From assembly GCA_964459445.1 (NCBI GenBank), contig CAYWMP010000003.1, positions 17,370-81,369 on the forward strand: DNA of 64,000 nt, given 5' to 3'. Origin of the DNA: CAYWMP01 sp964459445 (GTDB lineage Bacteria > Desulfobacterota > DSM-4660 > Desulfatiglandales > HGW-15). Shown in pieces: positions 24,622 through 34,001 of the stretch. The stretch's first letter is position 1. Every line of letters starts with the position of its first letter. The notes under the pieces are model-generated. The model was not told the origin of the DNA and searched no databases. It saw only the letters and a program-made list of their open reading frames with translations. The position numbers and the translations under genes were made by a program.

Positions 24622-24637
24622 GATCATCACCTCCTTT

Positions 24638-25030
24638 CTAATTCGAATCACTCATCTCTCTATCAAGCTTGCCCTCAAGTCTATTGAGTTCCTCGATCTT
24701 CTTATCGATCAGATCTTTATCGGGATCCTCGGAACGGAGTAAAGAGGCCAATTCCCATCTTTTCTCTTGTATCCGGAATCTCAGTTCTTCCCTTCCGGAA
24801 ACGGCTTCTTTTTCCGATTCCTTATTCGGATCAAGAAATCTCATCATGAGGTCCATTATTCCTCGACCGGGACCCATCATGCCATGGCCGCCCATTCCTC
24901 CACCTCCCATGCCCCCACCCATCATGTAAATAGGAGCGAGATCCCCTTTAGGGCTCGCAGAATGGGCCACCGCATTGAATCCGATGAGAATGGTAAAACC
25001 TATTGCTGCTATTGATACAACCTTTTTCAT
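24638..25030 (-). CDS. Small periplasmic Met/Gly-rich protein (ZraP/Spy-like)
   Basis: 130 residues with a signal peptide (AAIGFTILIGFNAVAHSA). A Met/Gly/His block (MMGGGMGGGGMGGHGMMGPG) precedes a long charged helical region (KEAVSGREELRFRIQEKRWE to NRLEGKLDREM). The helical part has the pattern of ZraP/CpxP/Spy-type periplasmic chaperones; the Met block would bind Cu(I). It follows the PPIase gene after 47 bases, with GGAGG before the ATG, as part of the envelope-quality-control operon. Confidence 0.7.
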   Translation of the reverse strand: MKKVVSIAAIGFTILIGFNAVAHSASPKGDLAPIYMMGGGMGGGGMGGHGMMGPGRGIMDLMMRFLDPNKESEKEAVSGREELRFRIQEKRWELASLLRSEDPDKDLIDKKIEELNRLEGKLDREMSDSN

Positions 25031-25077
25031 TTAAAGCCTCCGATAGATGATTTCGGCCTTGAGCAAATCCTCGTCTT

Positions 25078-27099
25078 CTAAGATTCCTTACTTTCTTCGG
25101 GTTGCTCGGGTTCAGCAGAGACCTCTGCTAAAACCTGCTTAAAGGGTTCTTCGTAAATCTCAAAACCCGCGGATCTCAAAAGGTTATCTTCCCATTTTTC
25201 CATCACCTTTTCGTGTTCCTGGCTCATCAAATCCGTTCTGACCTGCTCTCTGACCTCTTCAAACGCCACCAGTTTTCTATTTTCCATGCCATCGATTTTG
25301 ACGATGTAATAATTGCCACCATACTCAAAGACGTCACTGATATCGCCCGAATCCAACTCGAATATCTTCTTGTGGAATCCATGCATAAGCACATACTCCA
25401 CGGCATCTCTGCACTCATGGATGTCCACGTCAACGCGACCGCCTTTTGCGGCCGTCACCTCGTCTTCTGAATACATCCGGGCGACCTCAGCAAAATTTTT
25501 AGCTTTCCTGAAAGAGAAAAATGCGGGGTTCAGTTCCTCATAGGCTTTATTCGCCTTTTGGAGTGCCGGGCTTATTTCTTCTTCGGTCTCCCCTCCTCGG
25601 ATCAGGATCATACTTATCTTGGCCTTGGCAGGATATTTATAGTCTTCCCTGTTTCCTTCATAGTGTTCTTCGACCATTTCATCCGTGACATGGATCAGGT
25701 TTTCCATTTCCTCTTTGTGAAAAAGGGGATAAAGGCTTGCCATGGTCAGGAATTCTATCTCTTTTTTGTGCTCCACGTGGATCATCTGGTCATAGGTATC
25801 TTCAACGATAAGCTCCCTGTCGATCATCTGGTCCATGAGGCTTTTCTGCTCCTTGAGATCGTTGTGGGAAAGGTCACAGAGTTCAGTGGAGTCCGCGTCG
25901 TGTGCCAACCCATGGGGCTTATCCAAATGATGGCATTCATGGGGCGGGGTGCTTTTGTCGTATTCATCGATGAAATCGCCAATGGTGTAAGGTCTGGCAT
26001 TAATGCTGAAAAGGATTCTGTCTCGATTATCATTCAAATAGTCCTCTCCCTTTTGCCATCGGTATTCTCTTCTCAATTCATCTACGACCTCATCGTAGGA
26101 TTTAAAACGTCCGGGCCGTTTTTCCAGAACCTTGACTACATGAACGGCTTCATTCTCCTCCATGGCAATGCCCATTTCACCTTCATCCATTGAAAATACC
26201 GCCCCATCAAACCATTCACCCTCTGAACCACGGGCTATCCATCTGGGTTCAATGGGGGCCTCGGGGTCGCTGGCATAGGTCTTGGCGACAGTTCGCAGAT
26301 CGGCTCCGGATTGGAATTCTATTAGGGCGGATTCTGCGGCTTCGCGAGCCTTCCTCTCATTTTCCTCGGGACAGGTTGGGCAGTCCTCCTTCGGATTTTC
26401 GATCGCCACGACGATTTCCTGCACCTTGACCTTCTCGGGGATCCGGTATTCATCCCCATGAAGTCCTTCTTTGTGCCGCCAATAGAAATCCTTTAGCTCA
26501 TCATCTGTGACTTCAATTTCGAGTACATCATAGTTTTTTGTGATTGCCGCTTCCTTACGCAGATTGGCCAGGTATTTTTCGGAGACTTTCTTCACCTCGT
26601 CACCGATCTTTTCGTGGATTTTTGCATGGATATTGGCCAATCTGTTGAATCTCTCGGACAAGGGAGTCCCTTCCAAGATCCGCTTTTGGTACTCGTAGCT
26701 CTCTTTCAAGTCATCATATTTGCTGTCGGATTCGAGTATCTGTTCATGGAATTTGAAGTGCAAAAATGACATGTTCAATTTATCGGTCAAATTCCCCATC
26801 TCTTCCCGAATGTTTTGACGCAGATCGATTTTTTTCTGCTTGATGGCCCGGGAAATGACCGCAGGCAAGGCTATTTCTTTGATCATTTCCTCGGTTCCCT
26901 CTTTACCTTGATATCGGCCTACGCAGCAGGGCATGAGGTTGCCAAGCCTGCCTTTGAGTTGGTCTTTAGTAATTACGCCGCCATTGTATGAGGCGACGAT
27001 GTTGGGGCTGGGCGGCACTGCCTTCCCATCCCTTTGCCCACAGCCCAATCCCAACAGGACGGGCAATAGAAAAAGAGGCCATAATCGTTTCTTGATCAT
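25078..27099 (-). CDS. Periplasmic peptidyl-prolyl isomerase lipoprotein (SurA/PpiC type) with His/Cys-rich insert
   Basis: 673 residues. The signal peptide ends in a lipobox (LLGLGC), so it is a lipoprotein. A SurA/PrsA-like helical region follows, then two parvulin-type domains: the first around EKVKVQEIVVAI to GAVFSMDEGEMG, the second around KAKISMILIRGG to FELDSGDISDVFEYGGNYYIV. Between them lies an insert PPHECHHLDKPHGLAHDADS ending in LCDLSHND, with many His and two Cys, a plausible metal site absent from ordinary SurA. It probably refolds periplasmic proteins under metal stress. HflK lies directly upstream, 17 bases away; GGGAGGG precedes the ATG. Confidence 0.8.
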   Translation of the reverse strand: MIKKRLWPLFLLPVLLGLGCGQRDGKAVPPSPNIVASYNGGVITKDQLKGRLGNLMPCCVGRYQGKEGTEEMIKEIALPAVISRAIKQKKIDLRQNIREEMGNLTDKLNMSFLHFKFHEQILESDSKYDDLKESYEYQKRILEGTPLSERFNRLANIHAKIHEKIGDEVKKVSEKYLANLRKEAAITKNYDVLEIEVTDDELKDFYWRHKEGLHGDEYRIPEKVKVQEIVVAIENPKEDCPTCPEENERKAREAAESALIEFQSGADLRTVAKTYASDPEAPIEPRWIARGSEGEWFDGAVFSMDEGEMGIAMEENEAVHVVKVLEKRPGRFKSYDEVVDELRREYRWQKGEDYLNDNRDRILFSINARPYTIGDFIDEYDKSTPPHECHHLDKPHGLAHDADSTELCDLSHNDLKEQKSLMDQMIDRELIVEDTYDQMIHVEHKKEIEFLTMASLYPLFHKEEMENLIHVTDEMVEEHYEGNREDYKYPAKAKISMILIRGGETEEEISPALQKANKAYEELNPAFFSFRKAKNFAEVARMYSEDEVTAAKGGRVDVDIHECRDAVEYVLMHGFHKKIFELDSGDISDVFEYGGNYYIVKIDGMENRKLVAFEEVREQVRTDLMSQEHEKVMEKWEDNLLRSAGFEIYEEPFKQVLAEVSAEPEQPEESKES

Positions 27100-27116
27100 A
27101 ATGCCCTCCCTTGTCT

Positions 27117-28364
27117 TTATTTGACAAACTTGAGATTGACGCGTTCCTTTTTCGAATCGATGACAAACTTCTTTGCCTTCGCAAGAACCTTTTCAATGCT
27201 CTCGAGATAGAGTCGGTATTCTGTGATATCCTTGGCTCCTTGGTATTCTTTGAGCATGGTCAGAAATTTGTCTGCGTCTCCGCTTGCTCGGTTTATGACC
27301 TCTACCCGATACCCCTCCGCATCGCTGATCAGCTTGTGTGCCTTCCCCCTCGCTTCGGGTATCACGGTATTCCAGTACCCCTGGGCCTTGTTGGTTTTCT
27401 CTTCTCTCTCCTCGCTTGCACTGGCCACATCCCTGAAGGCCTGGGCAACATCTTTGGGCGGATTTACTTCCTGAAGATTGACATTGACTATCTGCAGACC
27501 GGCCCTGTATTCATCAAGCATGCGCTGCATTTTTAGAGAAATTCTTCTCTGCATTTGAGATTTTGCTGTTGTAAGGAGATCGTCAACCTTCTTTCCTGCG
27601 AAAATTTCTGTGACGGCTACCCGTCCTATATCGGGGACAAGTTCGTCAGGGGAATCAACGTTGAAGAGATAATCGGAGGCGTTTTTGATTCGGTATTGGA
27701 TGTTCATTTTGATTTCAAGGATATTCTCATCACCCGTGAAAAATTGGTTTCTTGCGGAAACCGGTTGGGGGCTCGGGGTTTGAAGGGCAGAAGAATGGGC
27801 GCCATGCCCTCCATGCCCGCCACCACCGGATGACGAAGCTTGAAGACTCGTCCTTGGAAATAAGAGAGGTTCTTCCGACACCGGTATACCTACAGCCACC
27901 CTCCTTATCTCCATAACGTTCACCTTTTCAATGGATTCAAAGGGCCAGGGCAGACGGTAGTGAAGCCCCTCTGTTATCGTTTGTCCCATATCTTTGCCAA
28001 AAAGCCGGGCCACAGCTTCTTCACCGGGCTCGACCGTATACACCCCGGACATCAGATAAGCGGCCATGACAAACAGAATAGCTGCATAACCGAACCCTCT
28101 TTTTCTTAAGGGAAGATGTCTGAACGCCCCTTTGATGTCATCTTTGAGGCTGACTTCGCCATCAGATTTGAAAAGGTTTATGTAAGTGCTCCTTATTCCT
28201 TCCCAAAGGTTAGCGCCTAGGAGAAGAGGTCCGACAAAAAACCATTTTAGCACTTGCTCAAAACGGCTCCCCGATGAAGGCCCCGGTTCACCTTCATTCT
28301 TTGATGTATCAAAGGGTTCATCAGATGCATTAGCGCCGTTGTTTTGATGGTCATTATTTTCCAT
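27117..28364 (-). CDS. hflK: HflK-like SPFH membrane protease modulator
   Basis: 415 residues. A long N-terminal cytoplasmic segment and one membrane helix (YAAILFVMAAYLMSGVY) precede the SPFH domain (VEPGEEAVARLFGK, GLHYRLPWPFESIEKV). The coiled-coil C-terminal half contains VAQAFRDVASASEEREE. HflK with HflC forms a large cage around FtsH and modulates degradation of membrane proteins. An insert in the SPFH domain contains SSSGGGGHGGHGAHSS, a His-rich loop I do not know from standard HflK. HflC is 20 bases upstream. Confidence 0.88.
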   Translation of the reverse strand: MENNDHQNNGANASDEPFDTSKNEGEPGPSSGSRFEQVLKWFFVGPLLLGANLWEGIRSTYINLFKSDGEVSLKDDIKGAFRHLPLRKRGFGYAAILFVMAAYLMSGVYTVEPGEEAVARLFGKDMGQTITEGLHYRLPWPFESIEKVNVMEIRRVAVGIPVSEEPLLFPRTSLQASSSGGGGHGGHGAHSSALQTPSPQPVSARNQFFTGDENILEIKMNIQYRIKNASDYLFNVDSPDELVPDIGRVAVTEIFAGKKVDDLLTTAKSQMQRRISLKMQRMLDEYRAGLQIVNVNLQEVNPPKDVAQAFRDVASASEEREEKTNKAQGYWNTVIPEARGKAHKLISDAEGYRVEVINRASGDADKFLTMLKEYQGAKDITEYRLYLESIEKVLAKAKKFVIDSKKERVNLKFVK

Positions 28365-28384
28365 TTCTGTTCCTCCCCTTATCC

Positions 28385-29311
28385 TTATTCCTTTTTTGCA
28401 ATTATTGATTTGAGGTTACCGGTGAGTTTCACATTTTCGGGATTTGAGGTGTTGATGAACTTGAGCAATTCGGAATCGGCAGACAAAACAACCGTAGTTT
28501 TTCCATCAATGAATTTTTCGTAGGATTCCAGCGTTCTGATGAGTTCATAAAACTTGATATCCTTCTCAAAGGCTTCCGCGTAAATCTTGATGGCCCCGGC
28601 CTCACCTTCTCCCTTTAACTTCTGGGCCTTTTCATAGGCCCGAGAAAGAATGATTTGCTTTTCTTTGTCTGCATCCGCCCTTATTTTGAGGGCCTTTTCT
28701 GTTCCTTCAGAGCGGTAGCTTTTCGCAATCCTCTCTCTTTCTGCCTTCATCCTTCTGAAAACGCTTATTTTGTTTCTCTCCGGGAAATTGAGCAGCGTGA
28801 CTTTCACGTCGGCGATTTCAATCCCGTAGTCATTGGTCTTTTGACCGATTTCACCCTTCACTTCTTCCATCATCCGGTCAAACTTGATCTTTTCGGGTTG
28901 AACGGCGATGAGTGACGAGAGATCGTATTTTCCAACGCCGATTCCGATTTCAGAGGAGAGGATGTCCGCCAGCCTCGTTTCGGCGCCGGCAGTGTTTTTC
29001 ACCGTTCTCATGAACTGGACCGGATCATCTATTTTCCAGACCGCGTAGCTATCCACCATGACGTTTTTTTTGTCCCCGGTGAGGTACTCCGTTTCACCGA
29101 GTTCATAGGTCTTCAGTCTATTGTCATAGCGGTTAACGCTTTGAATCGGATCGGGCCATTTCCAGTTTAGGCCTGCTTTTTTGATGGCCTCGATCGGCTC
29201 GCCGAATTGTGTAACGACAACATATTCCCGTTCGTCCACCTGGAAGAAGATCAGGCCGCTGGCTGCGATCACCAACAGGGCAATGACGACGGTTATTATT
29301 TTCTTTTTCAT
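28385..29311 (-). CDS. hflC: HflC SPFH membrane protease modulator
   Basis: 308 residues, the usual HflC length. It has an N-terminal helix (IITVVIALLVIAASGLIFF), the SPFH start VDEREYVVVTQFGEPI and the coiled-coil segment RMKAERERIAKSYRSEG, followed by KIRADADKEKQIILSRAYEKA. It partners HflK in regulating FtsH. AAGGAGG precedes the ATG. It sits between HflK and the CDF-SPFH fusion, so this operon encodes three SPFH proteins. Confidence 0.9.
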   Translation of the reverse strand: MKKKIITVVIALLVIAASGLIFFQVDEREYVVVTQFGEPIEAIKKAGLNWKWPDPIQSVNRYDNRLKTYELGETEYLTGDKKNVMVDSYAVWKIDDPVQFMRTVKNTAGAETRLADILSSEIGIGVGKYDLSSLIAVQPEKIKFDRMMEEVKGEIGQKTNDYGIEIADVKVTLLNFPERNKISVFRRMKAERERIAKSYRSEGTEKALKIRADADKEKQIILSRAYEKAQKLKGEGEAGAIKIYAEAFEKDIKFYELIRTLESYEKFIDGKTTVVLSADSELLKFINTSNPENVKLTGNLKSIIAKKE

Positions 29312-29335
29312 TTTTTTCCTCCTTGCCGCAGCTTA

Positions 29336-30874
29336 TTATTCGACCACGACCTTGTTTGTGTCTTTCCCGAAGAACCAAAGATCCATAACTCCTTGTTTTA
29401 CTTCAGGATTAATCAGAATTTTTTCCACGGGCGGCAATGCTCTTTCCATGGTTTCGATGTAGAGCCTCGTTTCCGTGACGCCCCTTGCCTTGTCATGTTC
29501 CGCATGTTGCATCGAGAACCGCGAAGCCTCACCTACGGCATGATTGACTCGTTCGGCTCTAAAGCCCTGTGCTTCCATCACGATCTTGGCTGCCTTTCCT
29601 CTGGCTTCAGGAAGGACGCTGTTCCGGTATCCATAGGCTTCGTTAATATAGGTTTCCCGGTCTTCACGTGCGCTGGCCACATCGCGAAAAGCCGCCATCA
29701 CCTCTCCCGGCGGATCCGCCATGAGCAATTGCGCCCCAACAATGCGGATGCCCGAATCCCATTTGTCCAGTGAAGATTGGGTGAGGACTTTTGTTCTTTG
29801 CAGGACCGCCGATTTTGCGGCAGTCAAGATTGAATCTATTTTCATCTCTCCCACGACTTGCCTGAGAGCAGACCGTGTGGCATCTCTCACGAAGGCGTCC
29901 GGCTTTTCCAAATTGAAAAGATAATCCAAGGCATCTTTCACCTGGTAATGTGCCGTGACGTTCATTCGAATCAGATTCTCGTCTCCCGTAAGCATAAGGT
30001 AGGGGCCTGTCTCCGTAACCTGGATATCATCTTTTTTCACCCTGTCTACGGATTCGACGGGCCAGGGGAGACGGTAATGGATCCCCGGAGTGACAACGTC
30101 ACCGACAAATTGACCGAAACGTCTTACAATCCCCCTCTCGTTCCACTGTATCGAATAGAATCCCGAGAGGATGTAAGCGAGTAACAGGACCGAGGCCAAG
30201 GTCATGGCGGTTTTGGGCCTGCTCAGTTTTACCCCGCCTTGCTCAACATGGCAGCAGTAGTCCGGGGATGCGTTTTTCGTGGTAAGGCCGACCAGGGACC
30301 GGGTAAAGAGTCGCCAGCCCGTTTGAAGGACGAACAGAGTGACCACGACGGCCGCCAGCATATCAAGGTTTTTGAATCCGAGCAGATAGCCGGCGAGTCC
30401 TATGATGACGGCAATCTCCATCACCACGTGGATCCGGCAATGGTATCCGTCGGCGACCAAACCGGGAGAATGGGTGGCTTGCCCCACATAGATTTTAAAT
30501 CTCGACATGAGGTAACAGATGCTTGCGCCAAGCATCGCCCCGAGGGTAACGATGGGGACATTGGTGAGCATGGCGTGGTGGGGCTGTGTCATCATGATAA
30601 ACACCTTGTAGGCCAGGTAGAAAACGAAAAGAGAGATGAGCATTGCCACACCATTCTCAATCTGGCTTATGCCCCTTGAAAGTCTGCTTTCTTCTTTCCT
30701 GGCGAGGATAAGCCCGAGGAATACCGCCACGGAGACGAATAGACCTTGAACCGAGTGCCAGCCGCTCATATTCAGCGCCATACTTCCGGAGATTCCGGCC
30801 AGGAAAAATTTAAGGGCCACAAGAAAGAGGTTTGCTCCAATGGCGATCATTAACGCTTTTTCTTTTCTTCCCAT
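29336..30874 (-). CDS. Fusion of a CDF-like membrane domain with an HflK-type SPFH domain
   Basis: 512 residues. Residues 1-205 have six hydrophobic segments with the plan of a cation diffusion facilitator (ALMIAIGANLFLVALKFFLAG, later LVADGYHCRIHVVMEI), but the metal motifs DAxHSxxD and HHRSD are degenerate (GWHSVQG, YHCRIH). A short linker with CCHVEQ leads to a further helix and a complete SPFH domain (RGIVRRFGQFVGD, GIHYRLPWPVESV) with coiled coil (MAAFRDVASAREDRE). I know of no characterised protein with this order. It may anchor an SPFH cage to a metal-sensing membrane domain. GGAG precedes the ATG, and hflC and hflK follow closely. Confidence 0.8.
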   Translation of the reverse strand: MGRKEKALMIAIGANLFLVALKFFLAGISGSMALNMSGWHSVQGLFVSVAVFLGLILARKEESRLSRGISQIENGVAMLISLFVFYLAYKVFIMMTQPHHAMLTNVPIVTLGAMLGASICYLMSRFKIYVGQATHSPGLVADGYHCRIHVVMEIAVIIGLAGYLLGFKNLDMLAAVVVTLFVLQTGWRLFTRSLVGLTTKNASPDYCCHVEQGGVKLSRPKTAMTLASVLLLAYILSGFYSIQWNERGIVRRFGQFVGDVVTPGIHYRLPWPVESVDRVKKDDIQVTETGPYLMLTGDENLIRMNVTAHYQVKDALDYLFNLEKPDAFVRDATRSALRQVVGEMKIDSILTAAKSAVLQRTKVLTQSSLDKWDSGIRIVGAQLLMADPPGEVMAAFRDVASAREDRETYINEAYGYRNSVLPEARGKAAKIVMEAQGFRAERVNHAVGEASRFSMQHAEHDKARGVTETRLYIETMERALPPVEKILINPEVKQGVMDLWFFGKDTNKVVVE

Positions 30875-31018
30875 TGGTGACTCCTATAATAAATATTTCG
30901 AAATTGGTTTCCTTTAGCGGGATAAATCATCCCAGACCAACCGGTGAAGCTCAGACTTTAATGTTTAGATCTTCGCAAGCTAAGACTTCTGGATATAATA
31001 AGAGATTGGTTGAAGGAA

Positions 31019-31282
31019 TTAGGAGTAAAGCCTGGGAGGTTTAAAAGGTGGTGGGGAAAACCCATCGGGGATGAAGTTAAAGTTTACATGAAGAAACGGG
31101 CTCGCGAGGATAAAGCCAAATAGAGCGATTACCCATACCCCTAAAAACGATAAGAAGGAACACTCAGTGCTTTGAACAGAACCGATGCCGTGGTGCGTTG
31201 AAGGGCAGAGCTCCACACAAAGGGGGCCGGCCAACACACCTAGGCCCAGTATTAGGATCAGACTTGTTAATTTTTTACTCAT
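31019..31282 (-). CDS. Small membrane protein with Cys/His motif
   Basis: 87 residues. An N-terminal helix (LTSLILILGLGVLAGPL) is followed by CVELCPSTHHG and one more cysteine, then a second helix (LGVWVIALFGFILASPF). The Cys/His cluster between two helices could bind copper or zinc. Its ATG overlaps the stop of the DUF2933 gene (ATGA), so the two are translationally coupled. I do not recognise a named family. Confidence 0.6.
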   Translation of the reverse strand: MSKKLTSLILILGLGVLAGPLCVELCPSTHHGIGSVQSTECSFLSFLGVWVIALFGFILASPFLHVNFNFIPDGFSPPPFKPPRLYS

Positions 31283-31569
31283 TTATCCAGTTGCGATTCC
31301 TTCAGAACCTCGGGTGCCGGTAGGAGAATCTTTTTCTTCTCCTCGGTTAGGGTCGTTGTATTCTTTGCTCCCGACGCTGTATGATGCCCATGCCCTCTCA
31401 TCATCACCACATGCATCAATGGACATAGGAGTAAAAGTCCATAGTAGCCCCAGGAGCCCAAAGAATCGGCATATGACAGAACAACAAGCAGGCCGAGAGG
31501 AATTGCGCAACACAGAATCATTGCCAGGGAATGATTTTTAAACAATTTGCCTAATAGGGTATCTTTCAT
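31279..31569 (-). CDS. DUF2933-like small membrane protein
   Basis: 96 residues: two helices (HSLAMILCCAIPLGLLVVLS and YYGLLLLCPLMHVVMM) followed by HGHH and a charged tail. The CC, C-P-L-M-H and H-G-H-H pattern matches DUF2933 proteins that accompany copper P-type ATPases. AGGAGG lies before the ATG, and the CopA gene is 48 bases upstream in the same operon. A copper-related accessory role is likely. Confidence 0.7.
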   Translation of the reverse strand: MKDTLLGKLFKNHSLAMILCCAIPLGLLVVLSYADSLGSWGYYGLLLLCPLMHVVMMRGHGHHTASGAKNTTTLTEEKKKILLPAPEVLKESQLDK

Positions 31570-31616
31570 AAACGCCTCCTTATTCTTATTTAGGAAAACA
31601 ATTGACCTTTGATTTA

Positions 31617-33851
31617 TCAGGTCCGGCGCCTTCCGAGCCTCAAGCTATTCATCACTACCGTTATGCTCGACAGGGCCATGGCTCCGGCGGCCATGGCTGG
31701 ATGAAGATCCTTAATAAGACCAGGCATCCAGGGAACCGAATAGAGCACCCCGGCTGCAAGGGGCACGAGTGAGACATTATAAAAGAAGGCCCAGAACAAA
31801 TTTTGCTTGATAGTGCGCATGGTTGCCTTGGATAATTTGATTGCCCTTGACACACCCGACAATTCCCCGCCGACGAGCGTAATATCGCTTGCCTCCATGG
31901 CCACATCCGTACCTGTGCCGATGGCCACGCCTACATCCGCGCGGGCCAGTGCCGGCGCATCGTTGATGCCGTCGCCCACCATGGCCACGACATCCCCATT
32001 GTTGTGCGTCTCACGCACGATTTCCTCTTTGCGTTCAGGCAAGACACCGGCCACTACCCTTTCGATACCGACGTTGGCAGCAATGGCCTGGGCGGCTTGT
32101 TCATTATCTCCAGTCAGCATGATCGGGGTAATGTCCATGCCCTTTAATTCGGCAACGGCCTCCCTGGCACCTTCTTTTTCTTGGTCCGCCACGGCAAGGA
32201 GCCCCGACAAATACCCTGAAATTTCCACCAACATAACAGTCTTGCCCTGAGAAGCGGTATCCAGGACAAGGTTTTCCACCGTTGTAGGCAATGGGCTATA
32301 TTCCGCAAACCACGCCGGTTTGCCTACACGAATCTTGTGGCCCAAGACTTGGGCCTCAACCCCAAAACCACTGGTCGTACTAAAGGCTTCAACATTAGCC
32401 AAGGGGAGTCCCCACTGTCTTGTGCCTTCGACCACAGCCCTTGCTATGGGGTGTTCACTGCCGGCTTCGGCGCTGGCAGCGAGCAACAGGGCTCGCTTGC
32501 CGTCGCCGTTCAGGGGAATCCAGTCAGTAAGGACTGGCTCTCCTCTAGTGATCGTACCGGTCTTGTCAAACATGACCGTGTTGAGCTTGTGGGCGGTCTC
32601 AAGAGCTTCGCTGTTTTTGAACAGGATTCCCATGCCGGCGCCTTTGCCGGTTCCGACCATCACGGCGGTGGGCGTAGCGAGACCAAGAGCGCACGGGCAG
32701 GCAATAACCAATACCGCCACCATGCGAATCATGGCAGGTACAAATTCGCCGCCGATTAACCACCATGTCCCCAGGGTGATGCCGGCAATGACAATAATAA
32801 CAGGCACGAAGACGGCGGAAACCTTATCGGCGAGCCGCTGGATGGGGGCTTTGGAGCCCTGCGCCTGGCGGACTAGACGAATGATTTGGGAGAGGGCGGT
32901 CTGAGATCCCACACCGATAGCCTTTATCTTCAGTAACCCCTGCTGGTTTACCGTTGCCCCAAAGACTTGGTCTCCCTCTGCTTTGTCCACGGGAATGGAC
33001 TCACCGGTAAGCATGCTCTCGTCCACTGCTGATTGACCAAATAGGACCGCTCCATCAACCGGGATACGTTCGCCAGGCCGGACGATTACGACCTGTCCGG
33101 GTTGAACCTTGTCGGAGGGCATATCATGCTCTTGACCATTTTCGTCCTCCACATGGGCGATTTTAGGGGCAAGATCCATCAGTTTTCTGATGGCCGCCGA
33201 AGCTCTCCCCTTGGCCCTGGCCTCAAGGAGTTTTCCAAGCTTGATCAGGGTGATAATAATGGCAGAGGTTTCGAAATAGACGTGTACCCCTACACCAGGC
33301 AGGATAAGCACGGCCAGAGAGTAGAAATAGGCTGCAGAAGAACCTAAAGCAACGAGGACATCCATATTGGCCGCACCGCCCTTAAGACTCTTCCATCCGC
33401 CTGTGTAGAATCCCCAACCGGTATAGAACTGGACAGGTGTGGCCAAGGCAAAGAAAATCCAATTCATCCATGCCCCGTGGGCCCATGGGCCTAGAAGAGA
33501 GAAATCGCGTCCCATGCTGAGGGCAAAAAGTGGGATCGTAAAAAGCAGACCGATCAGAAAATACCTTTTTTGCAAAGCGAGTTCCTTTTCACGTGCCTCC
33601 TGTTCCACATCCCGCTCATCAGCCCCTTCGGCTGGAAGGATTAATTCATAACCCGCATTTTTCACCGCATCTGCCATGTTTTGAAGATCGCCCGCCTTTG
33701 GATCGAACTCCACTATGGCGGTTTCAGTGCCAAAATTGACAGTCGCGGAGATGACGCCCGGCGCCTTTTTCATTAATACCCGCTCCACCGTTGCGGAGCA
33801 TCTGGTGCAGGTCATGCCGATTACCGGAAGTTCTAAGGTTTCACTTACCAT
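31617..33851 (-). CDS. copA: Copper-exporting P1B-type ATPase
   Basis: 744 residues. An N-terminal heavy-metal-associated domain (GMTCTRC), eight membrane segments, the metal-transport motif CPC in VIACPCALGLATPT, the phosphorylation site DKTGTITRGEP, the actuator TGES, the HP nucleotide-binding motif in AGSEHPIA, and GDGINDAPAL. The CPC motif with the C-terminal YN and MxxSS-type residues (FFYNVSLVPLAAG, MALSSITVVMNSLRL) marks the Cu(I)-exporting subgroup. It pumps Cu(I) from cytoplasm to periplasm at the cost of ATP. It lies in the operon behind the sigma54 promoter at 36026. Confidence 0.92.
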   Translation of the reverse strand: MVSETLELPVIGMTCTRCSATVERVLMKKAPGVISATVNFGTETAIVEFDPKAGDLQNMADAVKNAGYELILPAEGADERDVEQEAREKELALQKRYFLIGLLFTIPLFALSMGRDFSLLGPWAHGAWMNWIFFALATPVQFYTGWGFYTGGWKSLKGGAANMDVLVALGSSAAYFYSLAVLILPGVGVHVYFETSAIIITLIKLGKLLEARAKGRASAAIRKLMDLAPKIAHVEDENGQEHDMPSDKVQPGQVVIVRPGERIPVDGAVLFGQSAVDESMLTGESIPVDKAEGDQVFGATVNQQGLLKIKAIGVGSQTALSQIIRLVRQAQGSKAPIQRLADKVSAVFVPVIIVIAGITLGTWWLIGGEFVPAMIRMVAVLVIACPCALGLATPTAVMVGTGKGAGMGILFKNSEALETAHKLNTVMFDKTGTITRGEPVLTDWIPLNGDGKRALLLAASAEAGSEHPIARAVVEGTRQWGLPLANVEAFSTTSGFGVEAQVLGHKIRVGKPAWFAEYSPLPTTVENLVLDTASQGKTVMLVEISGYLSGLLAVADQEKEGAREAVAELKGMDITPIMLTGDNEQAAQAIAANVGIERVVAGVLPERKEEIVRETHNNGDVVAMVGDGINDAPALARADVGVAIGTGTDVAMEASDITLVGGELSGVSRAIKLSKATMRTIKQNLFWAFFYNVSLVPLAAGVLYSVPWMPGLIKDLHPAMAAGAMALSSITVVMNSLRLGRRRT

Positions 33852-34001
33852 TTCAAAACCCCATGATCGGTTTGAATGAAAGAGGGCGAATGCTGAATGT
33901 TGTCGTCAAAAACTTTCTTTTGAGTTTGGTGTTACGCAAAAAACACTCCCTTTATCACCGAACATCGACGCCGGCTCTAGAGCGTCGGGATTTAAGGTCA
34001 A

